Below the pieces are notes generated by a model. The model searched no databases. It saw only the letters and a list, made by a program, of their open reading frames with translations, and had not been told where the DNA came from. From IMG/VR virus record IMGVR_UViG_3300042292_001123, positions 1 through 35,929 of that record: a stretch of 35,929 nt of DNA. The stretch is one strand, 5' to 3'. Every line of letters starts with the position of its first letter. Position 1 is the first letter of the stretch. This document shows, piece after piece, positions 15,812 through 22,542 of this stretch. A program made the position numbers and the translations under genes. The stretch comes from a virus.

Positions 15812-16096
15812 ATGACAGCCACAACTCCACTCCAACTCGACGGCAAATCGTTCGACAAATACAGCCTCAACCTCGCCATCACCGGCTTCTATCGCCCGAC
15901 CGGCCAGCCCGACGCGAATGTCGCCATGTCGCTCATCCCGACCCGCGTCGAAGACGGCGTGGTCGAGCAGGCAGGTATCGAACACCGCAAGGCCGTCGTC
16001 CTCGGATCGCTCTCTCAAGCCAGCGCCGAAGAGCAGCAAGCCATCGGCGCGATCCAAACCGCCCTCCAAGCCTATCTCCAAGCTAAAGGACTTTAA
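15812..16096 (+). CDS. Small unrecognised protein in the fibre cluster
   Basis: 94 residues from ATG 15812, preceded by an A/C-rich leader (AATCCAACCACC). LDGKSFDKYSLNLAITGFYRPTGQPDANVAMSLIPTRVEDGVVE then a helix EEQQAIGAIQTALQAYLQAK. The shape, a beta sheet plus a C-terminal helix, is common in small fibre-linked proteins. It ends three bases before the next start. Confidence 0.6.
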   Translation: MTATTPLQLDGKSFDKYSLNLAITGFYRPTGQPDANVAMSLIPTRVEDGVVEQAGIEHRKAVVLGSLSQASAEEQQAIGAIQTALQAYLQAKGL

Positions 16097-16099
16097 ACC

Positions 16100-17623
16100 A
16101 TGGCGACCTATTACGCTCGAAAAGCGGGGAACATCAACGCCACCGATGTCTGGGCGACCACGCCCAGCGGCACGGCCTCGGCGGTCACATTCGCCACAGG
16201 CGATGTCCTCATGGCCAATTCCTTTGCCATCACCGTCAATGTCGATACTAACCTCGGCGCGACTGGTCAAGTGCGGAATGACACCACAGGCGGTGCGACC
16301 GCAGGAGGCGGATTCACTTTGTCGAATGGCGTGACGCTGACCGCCAATGTTTTTGTGGGTAGCGTTGCAGGAGCAATATGCGTCAATTTTTCTGGTGTGT
16401 CTGGAAACACCGCGAGCATAGTGGGCAACTGCACAGGCGGGTCAAATAATGCCGCCGCAGTGCAAAATTCCTCAACCGGGGTGCTAAACATCACCGGACA
16501 CTGCACAGGCGGAACAGCCACTCCAGGCGCCCAAAATTTTTCAACCGGAGTCATAAACATCACCGGCAACTGCACAGGTGGCAGTGGAGCCAGCGCATTT
16601 GGCGCCCAAAATTTTTCAACCGGAGTCATAAACATCACCGGCAACTGCACAGGCGGCTCAATCACCGGGGCGGTCGGAGCAAACAACGCCTCAACAGGCA
16701 CCCTGTTAATTAACGCCGTGATCCAAGCCAGCGAATTTGCAGGCGGCGTCGGAGGCCCGAACCGCCAGCAAGTCACCCTCCTCACCGGCCCATTCCTCAT
16801 CTCGCCAACCTTCGGCGTCAATCCAATCGCCAATGTCGCATGGCGCTGGGCCTCCGCGCTTAACAACCAAACCTACATCGAAGTCGGCACGCAGACGCTA
16901 CTGCAAAAGCGCAACCTCGTCACCCCCGACAACGCCACCAATTTCCCCACCGCCAGCGATGTCCGCAGCGGCACCGCCTACGGCATCGCAGGAGTTCTAA
17001 GCGGCACCTGTGTGGTCCCGAACCCTGCGCAGGTTGCGGCGGGCACGCCCGTCGATAACACGGTCGGCACGCTCGCCGCCGCCACCGCAGGCGAAATCGC
17101 CACCGCCGTGCGATCCGAGCTTTCCGTCGAGTTGGGGCGGCTGGATGCCTCCATCTCGTCGCGCCTCGCGCCATCCGGCACCCTCGCCACGGTGACCAAC
17201 CTCACCAACGCCCCCGCCTCGGTGACGCCTTCGGACATCTGGTCGCACGCCACCCGCACGCTCACCAGCGCCAGCGGGCCGACAGCCGTGGAGATCCGTC
17301 AGGAAATCGATGCGAACAGCTCAAAGCTGGATGTCGCTATCAGCAGCCGCCTCGCCGATGCTGACTATGTCGAGCCAGCCAACAGCGATGTCGCCGCGAT
17401 CAAAGCCAAGACCGACGCACTGCCAAGCGATCCCGCAGACCAAAGCCTCCTCGAGGCCGCTATCGCCGGAGTCACTGCCCCTTCAGCGGCCACCGTGGCA
17501 TCAGCCGTTCGTTCCGAGCTATCGAGCGAACTCTCGAAGGTTTCGGCTTTGAATACCGAGCGCCTCGCGAATGTCGCGACAACAGCCATCGTCGGCAACC
17601 TCATCGCCCAGGCGAACTCATGA
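16100..17623 (+). CDS. Tail spike-like protein with Asn/Cys/Gly beta repeats
   Basis: 507 residues. Residues about 1-110 are a repetitive Thr/Gly/Val-rich beta region; residues 105-195 carry imperfect 25-residue repeats with NITGNCTGG and FSTGV, which suit a beta-solenoid. Two repeat units are identical in DNA (16526-16578 and 16601-16653). After about 250 comes a region with LRWASALNNQTYIEVGTQTLLQ-type sequence and then an Ala/Ser-rich helical tail with repeated AVRSELS(V/S)EL motifs (about 337, 474). It probably binds a cell-surface polysaccharide. The stop overlaps the next start (ATGA). Confidence 0.7.
   Translation: MATYYARKAGNINATDVWATTPSGTASAVTFATGDVLMANSFAITVNVDTNLGATGQVRNDTTGGATAGGGFTLSNGVTLTANVFVGSVAGAICVNFSGVSGNTASIVGNCTGGSNNAAAVQNSSTGVLNITGHCTGGTATPGAQNFSTGVINITGNCTGGSGASAFGAQNFSTGVINITGNCTGGSITGAVGANNASTGTLLINAVIQASEFAGGVGGPNRQQVTLLTGPFLISPTFGVNPIANVAWRWASALNNQTYIEVGTQTLLQKRNLVTPDNATNFPTASDVRSGTAYGIAGVLSGTCVVPNPAQVAAGTPVDNTVGTLAAATAGEIATAVRSELSVELGRLDASISSRLAPSGTLATVTNLTNAPASVTPSDIWSHATRTLTSASGPTAVEIRQEIDANSSKLDVAISSRLADADYVEPANSDVAAIKAKTDALPSDPADQSLLEAAIAGVTAPSAATVASAVRSELSSELSKVSALNTERLANVATTAIVGNLIAQANS
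16526..16653 (+). repeat. Identical 53-bp direct repeats within the spike gene
   Basis: The bases 16526-16578 and 16601-16653 are the same (GGCGCCCAAAATTTTTCAAC...), with a period of 75 bp, and a more diverged copy lies just upstream at about 16467. The identity points to recent unit duplication, a route for varying spike length. Confidence 0.85.
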
Positions 17624-17919
17624 CCCCCGAGTCCGCCCTGAGCTTTGTCAACCACGCCGCGCGACAGGATGCCACCTGGCACCTGATCGCGCTCGTGGTG
17701 ATCGGCCTCATTTTTGCCAGCGTGCTTTTCCGCTGGTTCACCCGCCGCCTTGAGCGCGTCGAGTCGAAGATGGACCAGCAAAACGAGGAATTCGTCACGC
17801 ACCTTAAAACCGCGAACCGCGAAATGCTCGAAGTGATTTCCAGCAACCAGCAGACCACCAACCGCGCCATCACGATCATGGACCGCCTCGAGTCTAAACT
17901 CGACCGGCACAATCCCTGA
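17620..17919 (+). CDS. Single-span membrane protein, lysis-region
   Basis: 99 residues overlapping the spike stop. One membrane segment (LIALVVIGLIFASVLFRWF, about 21-40), then a charged coiled coil with RLERVESKMDQQNEEF...LESKLDRH. This is the shape of an inner-membrane spanin (Rz-like) or of a holin/antiholin partner. The position at the head of the lysis block, followed by a holin and a lipoprotein, supports the spanin idea, with the lipoprotein as partner. Neither role is proven. Confidence 0.6.
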   Translation: MTPESALSFVNHAARQDATWHLIALVVIGLIFASVLFRWFTRRLERVESKMDQQNEEFVTHLKTANREMLEVISSNQQTTNRAITIMDRLESKLDRHNP

Positions 17920-17944
17920 CCCTTTGACACCCCGCCGCGAAGCA

Positions 17945-18118
17945 ATGAAAGCAATCCTCTTTGTCCTCGATCGTCTCAGCGAAAACAGCACCTGGCGCGG
18001 GCTGATCCTCGTCGCCGTCGCCCTCGGCGTGAAGATCGAGCCCGAACTTCAGAACCAGATCATCGCCGCCGGGCTCGGCCTCGTCGGCACGATCAACATT
18101 TTCCGCAAAGGAAAATGA
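17945..18118 (+). CDS. Small holin
   Basis: 57 residues from ATG 17945 (TTG 17924 is also in frame; TTTGACA lies at 17923-17929). The sequence STWRGLILVAVALGVKIEPEL..QIIAAGLGLVGTINIFRKGK is typical of a short-holin pattern: a helix, an Asp/Glu-containing turn and a second helix ending in a basic tail. It would form holes in the inner membrane at lysis, letting the amidase out. The stop overlaps the lipoprotein start. Confidence 0.7.
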   Translation: MKAILFVLDRLSENSTWRGLILVAVALGVKIEPELQNQIIAAGLGLVGTINIFRKGK

Positions 18119-18366
18119 ACCCAAAACAAGTCGCCGCGACCGCAGTCATGCTCGCGTGGGTTTTTCTGGCGATTAGTTTTCTGAGTGGATGCGTAGCCGT
18201 CCCGATGCCCCCATTTGGCGACCGCGTCGGTGAAGCAGGCACGCTCCACATCCGCGCCACGGTCCGCTTCGAGCCACGCCTGACCGACAGCGAAGCCGCC
18301 AACCGAGACCTCTGGAACGCCCTCGGCGAATTCCAGAAATCCATCCCCGCGCTGAAAGACAAGTGA
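18115..18366 (+). CDS. Lipoprotein, candidate outer-membrane spanin or small lysis protein
   Basis: 83 residues with a clear signal peptide and lipobox: hydrophobic AVMLAWVFLAISFLSGC, so Cys26 would carry lipid after cleavage. The mature part is about 58 residues and hydrophilic (AVPMPPFGDRVGEAGTLHIRATVRF). It lies between holin and amidase, overlapping both, where Rz1-type proteins often sit. The low Pro content makes it an atypical Rz1, so its exact role is open. Confidence 0.65.
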   Translation: MNPKQVAATAVMLAWVFLAISFLSGCVAVPMPPFGDRVGEAGTLHIRATVRFEPRLTDSEAANRDLWNALGEFQKSIPALKDK

Positions 18367-18965
18367 TGCTCTCGCTCCTCGCCCGCTTCTTCATGCTGCC
18401 CAAGCCGGCACAATCCCCCGCGCCCGCGCCGAAGCCCGCGAAGCCAACATCAAAGCCCGCCAAAACCTCCGGCACCCTCAAGCCCGAGCCGAAATACTAC
18501 CAGCAAACCAACAAGCGAACCCCCAACATCAGCGCCGGCCGCGTCATCAAGCCCACCCATGTGATCTTGCACCACACGAGCGGAGCCTACGCGGGCAGCG
18601 TCTCCTGGTGCTGCGATCCCGTCAGCAAAGTCTCCTACCACTGCATTGTGGCCCGCAACGGCAAACGCACCGCCCTCGCTCTGCCGAGCCAGAGAACATG
18701 GCACGCCGGGGTCAGCTCGTGGCAAGGCCGCAAAGACGCCAACTCGTTCAGCGTCGGCATGGCATGGGAAGGCGACACCTACCAAACGCCCTTGAGCGAA
18801 GACGCCCTCCTCAGCGCCGTCGAATATCTCCTCCCCATCATCCGCGAAAACAACATCCCCCTCGCAAACATCCTGCGACACGCCGACATCGCCCCCGGCC
18901 GCAAAGACGACTGCTCCCCAGCCGCCCACGCCGCCCTCCTCGCCGCTCTCAATAAAGTCCTTTAG
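18366..18965 (+). CDS. N-acetylmuramoyl-L-alanine amidase endolysin (Amidase_2)
   Basis: 199 residues; ATG 18366 overlaps the preceding TGA, and GTG 18363 is an alternative. It cleaves the amide bond between muramic acid and the peptide stem. After a hydrophobic start (MLSLLARFFML) and a Pro/Ala/Lys-rich linker of about 35 residues comes the amidase domain: first zinc ligand His69 in ILHHTSG, SYHCIVARNGK, the RTWHAG loop, then the RHADIAPGRKDD segment giving His172 and Asp182, as in AmpD-type enzymes. The hydrophobic start could be a signal-anchor. The gene ends one base before the arm repeats of attP. Confidence 0.9.
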   Translation: MLSLLARFFMLPKPAQSPAPAPKPAKPTSKPAKTSGTLKPEPKYYQQTNKRTPNISAGRVIKPTHVILHHTSGAYAGSVSWCCDPVSKVSYHCIVARNGKRTALALPSQRTWHAGVSSWQGRKDANSFSVGMAWEGDTYQTPLSEDALLSAVEYLLPIIRENNIPLANILRHADIAPGRKDDCSPAAHAALLAALNKVL

Positions 18966-18981
18966 GGCAACAACGGGCAAC
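18965..18981. repeat. Left arm-type repeats GGGCAAC (two)
   Basis: GGGCAAC at 18965-18971 and 18975-18981, ten bases apart (about one helix turn). The same heptamer occurs three times at 19185-19212 on the other side of the attP core. Repeats flanking the crossover site are what an integrase N-terminal arm-binding domain would recognise. Confidence 0.6.
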
Positions 18982-19018
18982 ACTCCCGTAAATCATTGCA
19001 AAACAAACCCGAAAAAGC

Positions 19019-19074
19019 GACTTAAAATCCGTTTTCGCGAAAGCGGAGTGCGGGTTCGAGTCCCGCCGCCGGCA
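19019..19074 (+). other. attP core: 3' half of tRNA-Leu(UAA)
   Basis: The sequence fits a tRNA-Leu(UAA) from anticodon loop to discriminator base: loop CTTAAAA (19021-19027, anticodon TAA 19023-19025), anticodon-stem 3' strand TCCGT, a long variable arm, T-stem/loop GCGGG-TTCGAGT-CCCGC (19050-19066), acceptor 3' strand CGCCGGC and base A at 19074. There is no 5' half, so this is not a functional tRNA gene but a duplicated part of the host target. The expected host tRNA would begin GCCGGCG. The long variable arm is typical of Leu. Confidence 0.85.
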
Positions 19075-19095
19075 GAGCGAGTTGTGACGATTTGG

Positions 19096-19111
19096 GCTAG
19101 GTTTTAAGCGG
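19096..19111 (+). repeat. 16-bp repeat shared with the region after terL
   Basis: GCTAGGTTTTAAGCGG occurs here, between the attP core and the right arm repeats, and again at 34117-34132 after terL. An exact 16-mer in two intergenic places is unlikely by chance in a 35 kb genome and may mark a protein-binding site. Confidence 0.5.
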
Positions 19112-19184
19112 GTTGGCGGGTGGTTGGCTTTCAGAAACAACGGGCGGGAAGTGGCGGCTTGTGGAAGAAAATAGTTGAGAATCC

Positions 19185-19212
19185 GGGCAACACGGGCAAC
19201 AGTTCGGGCAAC
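19185..19212. repeat. Right arm-type repeats GGGCAAC (three)
   Basis: GGGCAAC at 19185-19191, 19194-19200 and 19206-19212. They end four bases before the likely integrase start, so integrase binding could also control its own expression. Confidence 0.6.
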
Positions 19213-19215
19213 AGC

Positions 19216-20235
19216 ATGAGCGCCTTTCTTGTGACACCTTACCCGCAGCGGCCTTCGACGCCTTGGAAGTTGACTATTCCACAGAAAATTTTTGGCAAAA
19301 GGATTCGCCGTTTTTACCGGACCGAGGCGGAGGCTTGGGCGGCGGGGCCGGGGCTTTTGGAGAAACTTCAGAAGGGGGGGACGGATTCGCTCTCGGAGGA
19401 TCAGGCGAGGGGCATGTCGATGAAGTCGGCGGTGCGGGATTACATCGCCTCCAAGGCGGGCAGCTCGGAGCGGCACAGGGAGAAATTAGAAAAGATTTGC
19501 GGCGAGCTTTTGGATGCTTTCCCTGGCTCCGTGGCGTCGGTCACTCCGATGCAGGCGGCGAGGGTCTTTGCGAAGATCAAGGGCGCGCCGACCACGCGGG
19601 CAGGGTGGCATCGTTACGCTTCGGGATTTTTTCGGTGGTGCGTCGATATGGAACTCCTCGACCGGAATCCATTTCGGCGCGTCGTGGCGCCGGAGGCTGA
19701 GTCGAAGAGGTCCCTGATCTCGGCGAAGGAACTCCGGGCGATTCTGGATGCGGAGATGAGCGACGCGCTCCGCGCTTGGTTTTTGCTAGGTGCCTTTGCT
19801 GGGCTGAGATCCATCGAGGTCCATCGCATGAGGTGGGAGGATGTGGATCCGAAGACGGGACAGATCGAGGTGCGGCGGGAGGTTTCAAAACAAAGCTCAG
19901 GCCTGCCAGAGCGGATCGTGGACTTCACGGAGCCTCTGAAGAAGCAGCGGGGTTTCTTTCAGAAAAAAACTGGCCTGATTGTGCCGGCGAAATCTCTCCG
20001 GCTTTATCGGGAGCGTGAGGGTTTGATCGAGCGGTTGAATGAGGAGGGCTTGGTGCCGTGGGCCAAGCTGCCCGAGAACGCCCTTCGGCATTCTTTCGCT
20101 ACCTACCACCTCGGCCGCTGCCAGGATGCAGGCAAGACCGCGCACCAGCTCGGGCATTCCTCGACGGCGCTGGTTCTCAAAACCTACGCGGTGCCTTCGC
20201 GTAAGGCGGACTGGCGGGCTTGGTGGCGGGTTTAG
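19216..20235 (+). CDS. int: Tyrosine integrase
   Basis: 339 residues from ATG 19216; a longer GTG start at 19120 would make the arm repeats coding, so I prefer the shorter. Inserts and excises the phage at the tRNA-Leu(UAA) gene. Domains: arm-binding N-terminus (about 1-60), SAM-like core-binding domain (about 65-155), catalytic domain (about 165-335). Catalytic residues: Arg198 (AGLRSIE), Lys225 (EVSK), Arg291 in NALRHSF, His314 (LGHSS) and Tyr324 (KTYAV). The His of HxxR is replaced by Asn288, which occurs in some phage integrases. It lies next to attP, as expected. Convergent with the minus-strand gene after it. Confidence 0.93.
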   Translation: MSAFLVTPYPQRPSTPWKLTIPQKIFGKRIRRFYRTEAEAWAAGPGLLEKLQKGGTDSLSEDQARGMSMKSAVRDYIASKAGSSERHREKLEKICGELLDAFPGSVASVTPMQAARVFAKIKGAPTTRAGWHRYASGFFRWCVDMELLDRNPFRRVVAPEAESKRSLISAKELRAILDAEMSDALRAWFLLGAFAGLRSIEVHRMRWEDVDPKTGQIEVRREVSKQSSGLPERIVDFTEPLKKQRGFFQKKTGLIVPAKSLRLYREREGLIERLNEEGLVPWAKLPENALRHSFATYHLGRCQDAGKTAHQLGHSSTALVLKTYAVPSRKADWRAWWRV

Positions 20236-20262
20236 GTTGCTTCGTTAGATCGTGGATTTGGG

Positions 20263-20532
20263 CTACCCAGCCCGGCGGGAGGAATTCCTCGTGGCCGTTG
20301 AGCGCGAAGAAACGGAACTCTCGGACGCTTTCACTACTTTGGCACCAGCACTGTCCGGGGATGGGACTTTTCCCTGTTCGCCTTTGCGAAGCTCAATCAA
20401 GGCATGCTCTACCACGCTTGAAAATGTGACCTTCGCCCATGGGGTCGAGGCTTTTGTTTCCTCCATTTTTTTTACGACCCAATCATGTAGTTCGATAGGC
20501 AGAGAAACATTCTGCGTTTTGATTTTTTTCAC
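20263..20532 (-). CDS. Ribbon-helix-helix DNA-binding protein, candidate repressor
   Basis: 89 residues on the minus strand from GTG (complement of 20530-20532). The core, QNVSLPIELHDWVVKKMEE..., then FSSVVEHALIELRKG, fits a ribbon-helix-helix fold: one strand with alternating polar residues, then two helices with the SxVVEHAL signature. The C-terminal 35 residues are Ser/Arg-rich and disordered-like. It is the only minus-strand gene I support and faces the second RHH gene across an AT-rich intergenic region, so it is a good candidate lysogeny repressor of the early operon. Confidence 0.7.
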   Translation of the reverse strand: MKKIKTQNVSLPIELHDWVVKKMEETKASTPWAKVTFSSVVEHALIELRKGEQGKVPSPDSAGAKVVKASESSVSSRSTATRNSSRRAG

Positions 20533-20696
20533 GCAAAAAAAATAGCACAGATGTCAACGATAGCAAAATTGTGAAAAAATAATATCGCCCGCAAACCCAG
20601 TCCCCATGCGGGTGTCAATAGAAAAATAACATTCCGTGGTGGGGTGATTTACTTATTTTGTTGGCAAGATTGGCAAGATTGGCAAGATTGCTGGCC
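20533..20696. promoter_or_regulatory. Divergent control region between two RHH genes
   Basis: 164 bases, AT-rich at the left. TGTCAA (TTGACA on the minus strand) occurs at 20552-20557 and 20613-20618, 61 bases apart, and TAATAT at 20580-20585 looks like a -10 box. No full promoter with good spacing is clear on either strand. Three tandem TTGGCAAGA units (20661-20687) stand directly before the rightward ATG. Operators for RHH proteins would be expected here. Confidence 0.5.
20661..20687. repeat. Triple tandem repeat TTGGCAAGA
   Basis: Three perfect 9-bp units end ten bases before ATG 20697. If the TTG at 20658 were the start, they would encode LARLARLAR. As non-coding DNA they could be an operator array for dimers of RHH protein or a site that varies by slippage. 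Confidence 0.6.
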
Positions 20697-20876
20697 ATGC
20701 AAAACAAGAAGCACAAAGCGATCTCCATAAGCCTTCCTTCCGAGGTTTGGAATTATGTGAAAAGTCGCGCTGAAAATGGCGGGGTAAAAGTCCCGCTGAG
20801 CAGGGTGGTGGCACACGCCATCGAACAGTTGGCCATTAAAGAAAACAAAGCGGCCAAACGGGAGGCCAAGAAATGA
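20697..20876 (+). CDS. Ribbon-helix-helix DNA-binding protein, rightward partner
   Basis: 59 residues from ATG 20697 (an in-frame TTG at 20658 would add LARLAR). The core AISISLPSEVWNYVKSRAEN...LSRVVAHAIEQLAIKE aligns with the minus-strand RHH protein: strand SISLP / NVSLP, and second helix SRVVAHAIEQL / SSVVEHALIEL. The pair, divergent across a control region beside int, resembles a two-repressor switch. The stop overlaps the next start (ATGA). Confidence 0.65.
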   Translation: MQNKKHKAISISLPSEVWNYVKSRAENGGVKVPLSRVVAHAIEQLAIKENKAAKREAKK

Positions 20877-21106
20877 ACCTCTCCGATGTCTACATAAACA
20901 TGGACGAGGCGAAGCGCCTCTCGGGTTTTTCTTCCCGCTCGATCCGCGACTACATCAAGCGCGGAGAATTTGCGGCGAGCTTACCACGCGGCCGGTGCGG
21001 TGGTTGGCACATCGTCCGTCAGTCATTCCTCGATTGGTGGGGCTACCGCAACGCGAGCACCGCGAACCGCACGACGGTCCCAGCACGCAAGGGGAGGGCG
21101 GCGTAA
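20873..21106 (+). CDS. Excisionase/MerR-like helix-turn-helix protein
   Basis: 77 residues. YINMDEAKRLSGFSSRSIRDYIKRGEFAASLPRGRCGGWHIVRQSFLDWW has the order of an excisionase-type winged helix: a helix with DEAKRLSG, a turn, a recognition helix with SIRDYIKRG, and a GWHI strand that would be the wing. It could be the excisionase or an early regulator. GGAGG lies eight bases before ATG. It overlaps the preceding gene by four bases and the next by one. Confidence 0.65.
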   Translation: MNLSDVYINMDEAKRLSGFSSRSIRDYIKRGEFAASLPRGRCGGWHIVRQSFLDWWGYRNASTANRTTVPARKGRAA

Positions 21107-21213
21107 TGGACCACGAGACCACTCTCCGCTGTATCGGATACGCAATCGACTTCCTGCAAATCTTCGCACTGCCAGTCATTTTGGCGGCGATCACCTGGAG
21201 GCTCGCACGATGA
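21106..21213 (+). CDS. Tiny membrane protein
   Basis: 35 residues from ATG 21106, overlapping the previous stop (TAATG), with GGGGAGG upstream. FLQIFALPVILAAITW is a single membrane helix near the C-terminus. The end overlaps the next start by four bases. Strong ribosome site and tight coupling support that it is expressed. Function unknown. Confidence 0.55.
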   Translation: MDHETTLRCIGYAIDFLQIFALPVILAAITWRLAR

Positions 21214-21404
21214 GCCGGTGGATCCCCGCAGCGGTTGAGATGCCGGATGAAGACATCGAGGTCATCATCCACACGGCTGATGACGATGTGGCGACCGGCT
21301 TTTTAGATGCAGGCGTCTGGCGGTTCACGAATGCGGCCCGCGTTTTGGTGCCGGTCTTGAACTGGCAACACCTCCCCGAGCCACCCGAGGAGGGCGCCCG
21401 ATGA
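21210..21404 (+). CDS. DUF551-like small phage protein
   Basis: 64 residues from ATG 21210 with GGAGG upstream. SRWIPAAVEMPDEDIEVIIHTADDDVATGFLDAGVWRF fits the pattern W(I/V)P...P.D...V(I/L)(V/I)..., which I recognise from DUF551, a short phage protein of unknown role. It overlaps the genes on either side. Confidence 0.6.
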   Translation: MSRWIPAAVEMPDEDIEVIIHTADDDVATGFLDAGVWRFTNAARVLVPVLNWQHLPEPPEEGAR

Positions 21405-21571
21405 GCGCGTGGGAAGCTGTTCTTCTCTCCTCCATCGCCTTCGGGTCGATGTGGGCTTGCTATTGCCTTGGATTTCGTGACGGGCGCATGACGGAGCGCC
21501 GTCGCCAGGAGCGCTACTACCGGCGCGAGGAGTTCGGGCGCGATTGGGACAACCACGAGGATTTCGATTGA
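21401..21571 (+). CDS. Small membrane-associated protein
   Basis: 56 residues starting ATG 21401 after AGGAGG. A hydrophobic helix (VLLSSIAFGSMWACYCLGF) is followed by a very basic, then acidic, tail (RMTERRRQERYYRRE). A single-pass or peripheral protein. Unrecognised; a neighbour of the other tiny membrane gene, so the two may act together. Confidence 0.55.
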   Translation: MSAWEAVLLSSIAFGSMWACYCLGFRDGRMTERRRQERYYRREEFGRDWDNHEDFD

Positions 21572-21574
21572 GCC

Positions 21575-21706
21575 ATGAGCGACAAACCACAGATGCCCAA
21601 AGACTCGGAACAGATTCGCAAGCTCGAAGCTCGGGCGCTGTCACTTCTCAAGCGCGCCGAGCAGCTACGCAAACGGGCGCATGAATTGATCCGCCAGACT
21701 TTGTGA
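21575..21706 (+). CDS. Short helical peptide, unrecognised
   Basis: 43 residues, ATG three bases after the preceding stop. EQIRKLEARALSLLKRAEQLRKRAHELIRQTL is one long amphipathic helix, so it may form a coiled coil. About 97 bases follow without a gene; they contain the small hairpin GTCTC-AAG-GAGAC at about 21724 and lead to the next gene. Confidence 0.45.
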   Translation: MSDKPQMPKDSEQIRKLEARALSLLKRAEQLRKRAHELIRQTL

Positions 21707-21803
21707 AAATTTTTCCTCGCTAGGTCTCAAGGAGACCGCAGGGGACCAGGGGGGCCGCGCAATCCCAAAAAACGCGGATTAACAAACAACAAACCAGAGT
21801 GAT

Positions 21804-22541
21804 ATGAAACTAACAAAAAAAGGCGGCGGGGCCTTCAACCCGCATGAAGAGGGAACCTTTCGCGCTGTGTGCGTGGATGTGACCCCATTAGTCAAGCAGA
21901 CCAGCAAATTCGGCGAGAGCGAAGTTTTTCGCCTTGTCTTTGAGACCGACGCTCCGGCGCGGGAAGATGGCAGTCGCCAGTGCGTGTGGAGCCGGGGGTT
22001 CACCCCATCCCTCAACGAGAAAGCGAACTTCCGCAAATTCATCCGCCAATGGTTCGGGCGTGACCTGACCGCAGCGGAGGAAGCCGAGTTCGACACCGAG
22101 GCGCTCCTCGGGAAGCCCGCGCAGGTCGTCATCACCCACGACCACGCTGACAACGGCAACACCTACGCGAACATCATTGCCTGCACCCCTTACAAGGGCA
22201 ACGAACCGCTCAAGCCCTCGGGCAAGTTTACCCGCAAGAAGGACCGCGAGGCCAATGGCGAGGAAGCCAGCTACCGTGGGGCGGCCAAGCCCACCGAGCC
22301 GGTGCGTGAAGCCGAGGCGGTCGATACCACCCAAGCCGGTGATGATTGGGCGACCGTGAAGGTGCATGTCGGCAAACACTCCGGGCTGGAGGTCCGCGAC
22401 CTCGATCCCGAGGCGATCGAGAAGTTGAACAAGAACTGGGTGCCGAATGCTGGCAACACAGCGGCAGATCAACGCCTTGCCAAAGCCCTCAAGCGCGCTC
22501 AAGAGGAACTCGTCGCGGCTGGGGCAGGGGAGGAATTCTAA
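21804..22541 (+). CDS. DUF669-like phage recombination/replication protein
   Basis: 245 residues. N-terminal half is an OB-like or beta-rich part with MKLTKKGGGAFNPHEEGTFRAVCVDVTPL and FRLVFETDAP, then SLNEKANFRKFIRQWFGRDL and ANIIACTPYKG. This layout recalls DUF669 proteins found next to phage single-strand annealing and replication genes. The C-terminus from about 145 is charged and then RRK-like, ending in a conserved acidic EEF, as in single-stranded DNA-binding proteins whose tail recruits partners. Role inferred from neighbours. Confidence 0.6.
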   Translation: MKLTKKGGGAFNPHEEGTFRAVCVDVTPLVKQTSKFGESEVFRLVFETDAPAREDGSRQCVWSRGFTPSLNEKANFRKFIRQWFGRDLTAAEEAEFDTEALLGKPAQVVITHDHADNGNTYANIIACTPYKGNEPLKPSGKFTRKKDREANGEEASYRGAAKPTEPVREAEAVDTTQAGDDWATVKVHVGKHSGLEVRDLDPEAIEKLNKNWVPNAGNTAADQRLAKALKRAQEELVAAGAGEEF

Positions 22542-22542
22542 A

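Noticed and set aside
16500-16660. CRISPR-like repeat array
   Set aside because: The repeats are in-frame 75-bp units that encode a protein repeat, not spaced direct repeats with unique spacers.
19120-19215. Longer GTG start for the integrase
   Set aside because: It would make the GGGCAAC arm repeats coding (GNTGNSSGNS) and removes no needed domain; ATG 19216 is the simpler start.
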